64,000 bases of DNA, taken from CBDAUN01 sp965214615. GTDB taxonomy: Bacteria > Pseudomonadota > Gammaproteobacteria > Arenicellales > JAJDZL01. This document shows, one piece after another, positions 58,979-64,000 of the stretch (its first letter is position 1; every line of letters begins with the position of its first letter). A model generated the notes under the pieces. It had not been told where the DNA came from. It saw nothing but the letters and a program-made list of their open reading frames with translations, and did not search any database. Position numbers and translations under genes: made by a program. The stretch is from the NCBI GenBank assembly GCA_965214615.1, contig OZ243952.1:2046001-2110000 (forward strand). Direction: 5' to 3'.

Positions 58979-60259
58979 GTGTTTTCTGCCTTTGCTTCCA
59001 TTATCTCGCTGCTCGCCAGCTGGGGATTGCTTCTTGTCGCCAACTCACTGCTTACGACGCTGCTCGCCCTGCGCGCTGAGGCAGCACCGGATGCATTCAC
59101 CACGACTACGGTCGGACTCATCACCGCCGGCTACTTTCTCGGGCTATTCATAGGCGCGCGATACGGCGACCGGCTTGTCATCCATGTCGGTCACATCCGC
59201 GCCTATGCGGTCTATGCATCATTTACCTCCGTAGCCGCCCTGATACACGCCATTGCGGTTGACCCGTACGTCTGGATGGCAGTGCGGTTTGGTGCGGGAT
59301 TTTGCATGGCTGCGCTGGTGATGATTACCGAAAGCTGGCTGAATTCACGAGCGACCAACACCACCCGCGGTCAGATTCTATCGCTGTATATGACGACCAA
59401 CTATCTTGCGGCAGGGCTTGGTCAGCTGCTGATTCCGCTAGCAGACCCGAATACGTTCCGACTGTTCGCCATAGCTTCCATCGCTTATTCGATCGCCCTG
59501 GTCCCGGTCCTGCTGACTCGGCTGATTGCGCCGCAGGTCAGCGCCCGCGAGCGCGTCGAAGTCACAGCCATCTACCGTATTTCGCCAGTCGCGATGATCG
59601 GTTCGCTGATTTCCGGGCTATGCGGAAGCGCACTTTTCGGTCTCGGTCCGCTGTTTACCCTGGGGCACGGGATTTCGACCAACGCCACCGCAATGTTCAT
59701 GGCGCTGGTGATATTCGGCGGCGTTCTGCTGCAGTGGCCGATCGGCAAATTGTCTGACCGGATGGATCGCAGGAAAATCATTCTCGCCGTCAGCGCGCTG
59801 AGCGCAATTGCAGCGCTGGGAATCGTCGGCGCAACCGGTCTTTCATCGTGGGTCCTTTTCGCAGCCGCGGTGCTGTTCGGCTCGCTGGCCTTTACTGTCT
59901 ATCCGATTGCAGCCGCACATATGAATGACTCGACGCCGAGCGACAAGATGATGCAGACATCCGCCGGTCTTCTGACGGCATACGGCGCCGGAGCCGTTAT
60001 CGGTCCGATACTCGCTTCAAACCTGATGCAATGGATCGGTCCCAGCGCGCTGTTCTACTTCATTGCCGCCGCTTTCGGGGCGTATGCCCTGATTGCCTTG
60101 AAGCGGATGCGCGTTACGCCGGCGCCGAAAAGAAGAAAACGCCGCATGTGGTTTACCCGCACCGAACTGTCGCGGCACCGACGCAGGAAACAAGACAATC
60201 CTCAGAAAGAAACCGACGGGGAGCCGGCGAAATCGATCAGCGACGAAAGCGGCAGCTGA
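58979..60259 (+). CDS. MFS transporter (YcaD-like)
   Basis: A 426-aa protein with twelve predicted helices and a basic cytoplasmic tail. The N-half has ITAGYFLGLFIGARYGDRLV, the MFS motif A region with G-x-x-x-D/R, and RFGAGFCMAALVMITESWLN. The C-half has LQWPIGKLSDRMDRRKIILA, the repeated motif A. YcaD-like members are uncharacterised efflux-type carriers. The start is GTG at 58979 without a Shine-Dalgarno, so the exact N-terminus is uncertain. It converges on the dehydrogenase gene with a 25-base gap. Confidence 0.85.
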   Translation: MFSAFASIISLLASWGLLLVANSLLTTLLALRAEAAPDAFTTTTVGLITAGYFLGLFIGARYGDRLVIHVGHIRAYAVYASFTSVAALIHAIAVDPYVWMAVRFGAGFCMAALVMITESWLNSRATNTTRGQILSLYMTTNYLAAGLGQLLIPLADPNTFRLFAIASIAYSIALVPVLLTRLIAPQVSARERVEVTAIYRISPVAMIGSLISGLCGSALFGLGPLFTLGHGISTNATAMFMALVIFGGVLLQWPIGKLSDRMDRRKIILAVSALSAIAALGIVGATGLSSWVLFAAAVLFGSLAFTVYPIAAAHMNDSTPSDKMMQTSAGLLTAYGAGAVIGPILASNLMQWIGPSALFYFIAAAFGAYALIALKRMRVTPAPKRRKRRMWFTRTELSRHRRRKQDNPQKETDGEPAKSISDESGS

Positions 60260-60284
60260 CGTCACGCTCGGCCAATTGCCGCTC

Positions 60285-61178
60285 CTAAGGATTGCGCAGC
60301 AGCCGAATCAAACTCGAGGTGTCCCATCTGGCGCCGCCCATCGCCTGCACTTCGGCATAGAACTGATCGACCAGCGCGGTCACCGGAAGCCTGGCATCGA
60401 TGCGATTCGCTTCGGCCAGACAAATTGACAGATCCTTTCGCATCCAGTCGACAGCAAATCCGAATTCAAACTGATCGTCAACCATCGTCGTACCGCGATT
60501 CTCCATTTGCCACGACTGCGCAGCTCCTTTTGAAATCACGTCCAGAACAAGCTTTTCGTCCAGACCGGCCCTGGTCGCAAAATTCAATGCTTCAGACAGG
60601 CCTTGAAGCAATCCCGCGATGGATATCTGATTCACCATCTTGGTCAGCTGTCCGCAGCCCACCGGCCCCATCAGCGTCACCGCCCGGCCGTAGCTGCGCA
60701 TTGCCGGCTCTGCAACTTCAAAAACTTCGGAAGTTCCGCCGCACATGACTGTCAAAATTCCGTTTTCCGCTCCGGCCTGCCCTCCGGATACCGGAGCATC
60801 AATAAAATGCAGCCCGGATTCCGAAGCGGACTTGGACATCTCCCGCGCGATCTGAGCCGAAGCCGTCGTGTGATCCACAAATATGGCACCGGGCTTCATG
60901 CCCGAAAACGCACCGTCTGCGCCAAGGCATATCTGTCTGACGTCATCGTCATTACCGACACAGGCAAAAACAATGTCCGCGCCCTGCGCTGCCTCGGCGG
61001 GCGTATCTGCGGCTTGACCGCCATGCTGTTCAGTCCACGATGCGGCCTTCGAACCTGTACGGTTGTAGACACGAACCGGCCAGCCTTTGGCGGCAAGATG
61101 GCCGGCCATGGGAAACCCCATAACTCCAAGCCCAAGAAAAGCGGTTTTCAGATTGCCTTTGTCTGCAGAATCGTTCAT
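60285..61178 (-). CDS. Beta-hydroxyacid dehydrogenase (3-hydroxyisobutyrate / tartronate semialdehyde type)
   Basis: A 297-aa member of the 3-HIBADH family. The NAD(P) motif is FLGLGVMGFPMAGHLAAKGW, with NRT after beta-2 suggesting NADP(H). The substrate motif is IDAPVSGGQAGAENG, and the catalytic Lys is in CGQLTKMVNQ. FAVDWMRKDLSICLAEAN closes the family pattern. Substrates may be 3-hydroxyisobutyrate, tartronate semialdehyde or succinic semialdehyde. No valine-degradation or glycerate genes adjoin, so the exact reaction is open. Confidence 0.87.
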   Translation of the reverse strand: MNDSADKGNLKTAFLGLGVMGFPMAGHLAAKGWPVRVYNRTGSKAASWTEQHGGQAADTPAEAAQGADIVFACVGNDDDVRQICLGADGAFSGMKPGAIFVDHTTASAQIAREMSKSASESGLHFIDAPVSGGQAGAENGILTVMCGGTSEVFEVAEPAMRSYGRAVTLMGPVGCGQLTKMVNQISIAGLLQGLSEALNFATRAGLDEKLVLDVISKGAAQSWQMENRGTTMVDDQFEFGFAVDWMRKDLSICLAEANRIDARLPVTALVDQFYAEVQAMGGARWDTSSLIRLLRNP

Positions 61179-61345
61179 GGCTCGATGCCTCGGTTATGGA
61201 AATATGAATCAAACGGGGAACTGGTAAATCTTGCGCCAATGATAACGCACCCGTCAATCCCGCAGCATCGGATGCGACTTGCAGGCATCAGGGCCTTGGA
61301 AACAGTCGATGCCGCACGATTCGGCAAGGCAATTGCCGGCAAGGT

Positions 61346-62395
61346 CTAGCTGCGATCAGGTTCGCTTTCATCATTGGCTTCGACAGTACCGCCTTGCCGA
61401 CGCTCTGGGGCTCGCCCGCCGCTTTCGCCCAAGTCGTGCAAGCCTGACAGCTTGGCGTCAATATTTTGCGCTGCCGCATTTGCGGCACACAGATTGGAGT
61501 CTGCGTTTCTCAAATGCTTGTGCGCAAGATTCAAAGTTTCGACCAGGTCGCGGACATGCTTGGTCAGCCGTGTCAGCTCTAACCGGATGCGCTGTGCGCC
61601 TTCGTTCACCCTGGCATCCTGCATGACGCCGCGAATCGCCATTACCGTAGCCATCATCGTCGTGGGCGAGACAATGTATACCTTCTGATCCTGGGAATAC
61701 TGGACTACGTCGTGGTGAAATTCATGAATCTCGAAGAACACCGCCTCTGACGGCACGAACATCAAAGCATACTGGCCTGTTGCGCCCGACATGATGTATC
61801 GCTCGGCAATATCGGATATATGCCGCTTGACATCCCGTGCAAATGCCTTTCGCTTCATTTCAATATCCGGAATCTCGGCAGACGGAGCATTGCCAGGGTA
61901 ATTTGCCAGCGGAAACTTCGCATCGATTGCGATATTGCCCGCCGGAGGATGCGGGCGGATCAGGCAATCCACGATTCGCCCGTTGGGCAGCTCGCACTGA
62001 AATTCATACATCGTGCCAGGAAGCATATTGCGCACGATATCCTGCAACTGCCGTTCGCCGAATGCGCCTCGCACACCTGGGTTCGAGATGATCGAGTGCA
62101 GTTCATCGACCTTGGCAGATACTCCTGATATTTCGCCAAGGTGCTGGCGCATGTCCCCAATAGAGCCGGCTATACCGGACGAAGAGCCGACAATCGCGTT
62201 GACGACGCTGTCGACATTGTGCTGGAACCCGTCGCGAATGGCATGCGTCAACTGCGCTTCGTGATGCCGCAAGTCATCGGATAGCTTCGAGTTCGATAAT
62301 TTTCTGGAAGCATAGGCCGCAACCACTACGCCACCGACTATTGCAGCAGCGAGGCAGGCTAAGACGATCGGCAGCAGTTCGGCGGTAAGAGACAA
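61346..62395 (-). CDS. rmuC: RmuC-family DNA recombination protein
   Basis: A 349-aa protein. An N-terminal membrane helix (about 8-30, IVLACLAAAIVGGVVVAAYA) is followed by a coiled coil, then the RmuC domain with GAFGERQLQDIVRNML, NIAIDAKFPLANY and YALMFVPSEAVFFEI, and VYIVSPTTMMATVMAI. RmuC limits inversion between short inverted repeats, and its core resembles PD-(D/E)XK nucleases (the D-x-K in AIDAKFP fits). It is shorter at the N-terminus than E. coli RmuC. The C-terminal tail is acidic and probably disordered. Confidence 0.92.
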   Translation of the reverse strand: MSLTAELLPIVLACLAAAIVGGVVVAAYASRKLSNSKLSDDLRHHEAQLTHAIRDGFQHNVDSVVNAIVGSSSGIAGSIGDMRQHLGEISGVSAKVDELHSIISNPGVRGAFGERQLQDIVRNMLPGTMYEFQCELPNGRIVDCLIRPHPPAGNIAIDAKFPLANYPGNAPSAEIPDIEMKRKAFARDVKRHISDIAERYIMSGATGQYALMFVPSEAVFFEIHEFHHDVVQYSQDQKVYIVSPTTMMATVMAIRGVMQDARVNEGAQRIRLELTRLTKHVRDLVETLNLAHKHLRNADSNLCAANAAAQNIDAKLSGLHDLGESGGRAPERRQGGTVEANDESEPDRS

Positions 62396-62712
62396 TATTG
62401 AATCTCGGGTCTGGTGCGAAAGCTGACAGAATGCGCCTACGCTGAATTCCTAGCGAAAGGACGCCTATGCATTGTAATGCATGCGCGGCCATTGGTGGAC
62501 GCAACAGCGCGAATCAACCGAAGTCGCCTTGGATCCATGGCGGCCAAAGTAAAAATTGTTGCAATGCATTTGCGCTGGAATTGCTGTTTCCCTTTCGGCT
62601 TAGCGTCGTTGCGGATATTCCTGACGCACTGCACAATTTTTCGCGCTCGATATGCGACATCATGTACACTACTCTTTTTTACACCATTTCCAATCCGTTG
62701 CGGTTCGCATAG
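62396..62712. other. Divergent region between rmuC and the acetyltransferase gene
   Basis: About 315 bases holding both upstream regions. The short frames present have no recognisable product. No convincing promoter pair or repeat was identified. Confidence 0.4.
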
Positions 62713-63204
62713 ATGCGCTCAAATTTCAAGCCCGAATCAATCAGATTCGGTGAAATGAAGGACGTTACGACTATAGCCGAGTTCATGATCAGGCTGGCCT
62801 GGGAAACCGAGAGCGTCTCCCTTGACCGCCCGACTGTGCACGCCGGCGTCATGCAGGCAATGACCGATCCCGTGCACGGATTCTACGTTGTTGCGACTGC
62901 CGATGACGCTGTCATCGGCTGCATGATGATCACCTGCGAATGGAGCGACTGGCGCAACGCGAAGCAATGGTGGATGCAAAGCGTCTACGTGGATTCGCAC
63001 TACCGGCGTCAGGGCGTATTTCGCAAACTCTACAAGTTTGTGGAGAAACTGGCGATGGAGCAGGCCGATGTGTGCGGTCTTAGGCTTTATGTGGAAAAAG
63101 ACAACACGCAGGCGCAAAACACTTATGGTTCGCTCGGAATGGAGCGGACAGACTATCTGGTTTATGAAGCGCAAATGTCCCGCGAGCCCGCGGCGGCGTT
63201 ATAG
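62713..63204 (+). CDS. GNAT-family N-acetyltransferase
   Basis: A 163-aa acetyltransferase of the GNAT fold. The acetyl-CoA pyrophosphate loop is YRRQGVFRKLY (the R/Q-x-x-G-x-G/A motif, about 96-106), preceded by the beta-4 strand WWMQSVYVDSHY, and followed by LRLYVEKDNTQAQNTYGSLG, the C-terminal half of the fold. Substrate unknown. It is 23 bases before the thiolase gene and may be co-transcribed with it. Confidence 0.87.
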   Translation: MRSNFKPESIRFGEMKDVTTIAEFMIRLAWETESVSLDRPTVHAGVMQAMTDPVHGFYVVATADDAVIGCMMITCEWSDWRNAKQWWMQSVYVDSHYRRQGVFRKLYKFVEKLAMEQADVCGLRLYVEKDNTQAQNTYGSLGMERTDYLVYEAQMSREPAAAL

Positions 63205-63227
63205 AAATTACTGAAAGGAGACAAGGC

Positions 63228-64000
63228 ATGAACGGCAATGAAGTGGTTGTACTGGATGGAGTTCGCACCGCAATCGGAGACTATGGCGGGGCGCTGAAAT
63301 CATTTTCTGCATGCGAACTGGGCGCTAAGGCGATCCGCGGAGTTCTCGACAAGACCGGAATCGACCCGAACAGCGTCGGGCATTGCGTGGTTGGAAATGT
63401 GCTGCACTCTGACAAGCGTGACATGTACATCTCCAGGTATGCGACTCTGGAAGGCGGGTTGCCGATTGAAACTCCCGCTCTGACCGTAAACCGGCTGTGC
63501 GGAAGCGGCCTGCAGGCCGTTGTCAGCGCTGCGCAATACATTCAGCTTGGCGAAGCCGATGCCGTCATCGCCGCCGGAGCAGAATCAATGAGCGCCGCAC
63601 CCTACTGGGCGACAGGCATGCGATGGGGACAGCGCATGGGGCACGCAGAACTCGTCGATGTCATGGTCGGCGCGCTCAGCGACCCCTTCAAGGGCTGCCA
63701 TATGGGCATAACCGCCGAAAACATTGCGGAAAAATGGGGTATCGGTCGCGACGAGCAGGATGAATTGGCTGTCGAGAGTCACAAGCGCGCAGCTCGGGCG
63801 CAAGAGGAAAACCGATTCGCCGATCAGATTATTCCTGTGGAAATCAAGTCGCGCCGCGGAACGACGGTGTTTGAAAAGGACGAGCACGTGCGCCCGAACA
63901 CGGATATGGAATCGCTGTCAGCGATGCGAACCGTATTCAAAAAGGACGGCTCCGTTACCGCGGGCAATGCTTCGGGCATCAACGATGCCGCTGCTGCGGT
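63228..64000 (+). CDS. Acetyl-CoA acetyltransferase / thiolase (partial)
   Basis: The first 257 codons of a thiolase-family enzyme, cut by the right edge. AAAGGAG lies ten bases before the ATG at 63228. It begins NEVVVLDGVRTAIGDYGGAL, and the nucleophilic Cys91 is in NRLCGSGLQAVVSA. AESMSAAPYWATGMRWGQRM and SGINDAAAA (the end of the visible part) are typical of biosynthetic/degradative thiolases of the PhaA/AtoB/BktB kind. The C-terminal His and second Cys are outside the window. Confidence 0.92.
   Translation, partial: MNGNEVVVLDGVRTAIGDYGGALKSFSACELGAKAIRGVLDKTGIDPNSVGHCVVGNVLHSDKRDMYISRYATLEGGLPIETPALTVNRLCGSGLQAVVSAAQYIQLGEADAVIAAGAESMSAAPYWATGMRWGQRMGHAELVDVMVGALSDPFKGCHMGITAENIAEKWGIGRDEQDELAVESHKRAARAQEENRFADQIIPVEIKSRRGTTVFEKDEHVRPNTDMESLSAMRTVFKKDGSVTAGNASGINDAAAA

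Overview
The window looks like a piece of a gammaproteobacterial chromosome, probably marine or host-associated, with moderate to high GC. The class-level inference rests on the tRNA order Thr(TGT)-Tyr(GTA)-Gly(TCC)-Thr(GGT)-tuf, which is the classical thrU-tyrU-glyT-thrT-tufB order. It is also supported by an E. coli-type gshA, full-length lhr, FkpA-like, GhrA, BirA and RmuC proteins. I cannot name a genus.

Layout. 1-7.1 kb (minus strand): four tRNAs, tuf and the S10 ribosomal-protein operon (rpsJ rplC rplD rplW rplB rpsS rplV rpsC rplP rpmC rpsQ), running into rplN, which is cut by the left edge. 7.4-16 kb: a PD-(D/E)XK-like accessory protein, malonyl-CoA decarboxylase, a PhyH-type dioxygenase, birA, ispG and ilvD. 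16-20.2 kb (minus): a GldF/GldG/DUF4340-type ABC export locus with no ATPase gene beside it and a 0.54-kb insertion-like gap. 20.2-22.6 kb: an AT-rich pocket with an orphan SIR2-like gene, a small secreted protein and strong inverted repeats. 22.6-33.2 kb: gshA, ghrA, an FKBP isomerase, a frameshifted gloA, a Trm112-like protein, sat, a DAHP synthase, an alpha/beta hydrolase, an SDR and an EF-G-like GTPase. 33.3-38.5 kb: an Rpn-family remnant, a metallo-beta-lactamase-fold protein, a HupE/UreJ protein, a zeta-toxin-like kinase with a small acidic partner, and PPK2.

38.8-43.5 kb (minus) is an AT-richer three-gene cassette: HerA-like pumping ATPase, NurA-fold nuclease with a Cys-rich insert, and a TSPPY DNA methyltransferase. 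Both junctions are TGATG stop/start overlaps, so the genes are probably translationally coupled. I read it as a defence system (restriction by HerA-NurA, self-marking by the methylase) and do not recognise it as a named one. It is the best candidate here for something undescribed.

43.6-53.3 kb is a methylated-amine locus: a BetI/TetR-like regulator and class III aminotransferase diverge from an MttB-like methyltransferase and two large dimethylglycine/sarcosine dehydrogenase-type flavoproteins, followed by a convergent DMT transporter. 53.5-64 kb holds two small c-type cytochromes, Lhr helicase, an MFS transporter, a beta-hydroxyacid dehydrogenase, RmuC, a GNAT acetyltransferase and the start of a thiolase cut by the right edge.

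No CRISPR array, rRNA gene or intact insertion sequence was seen. Composition statements are by eye, not computed.
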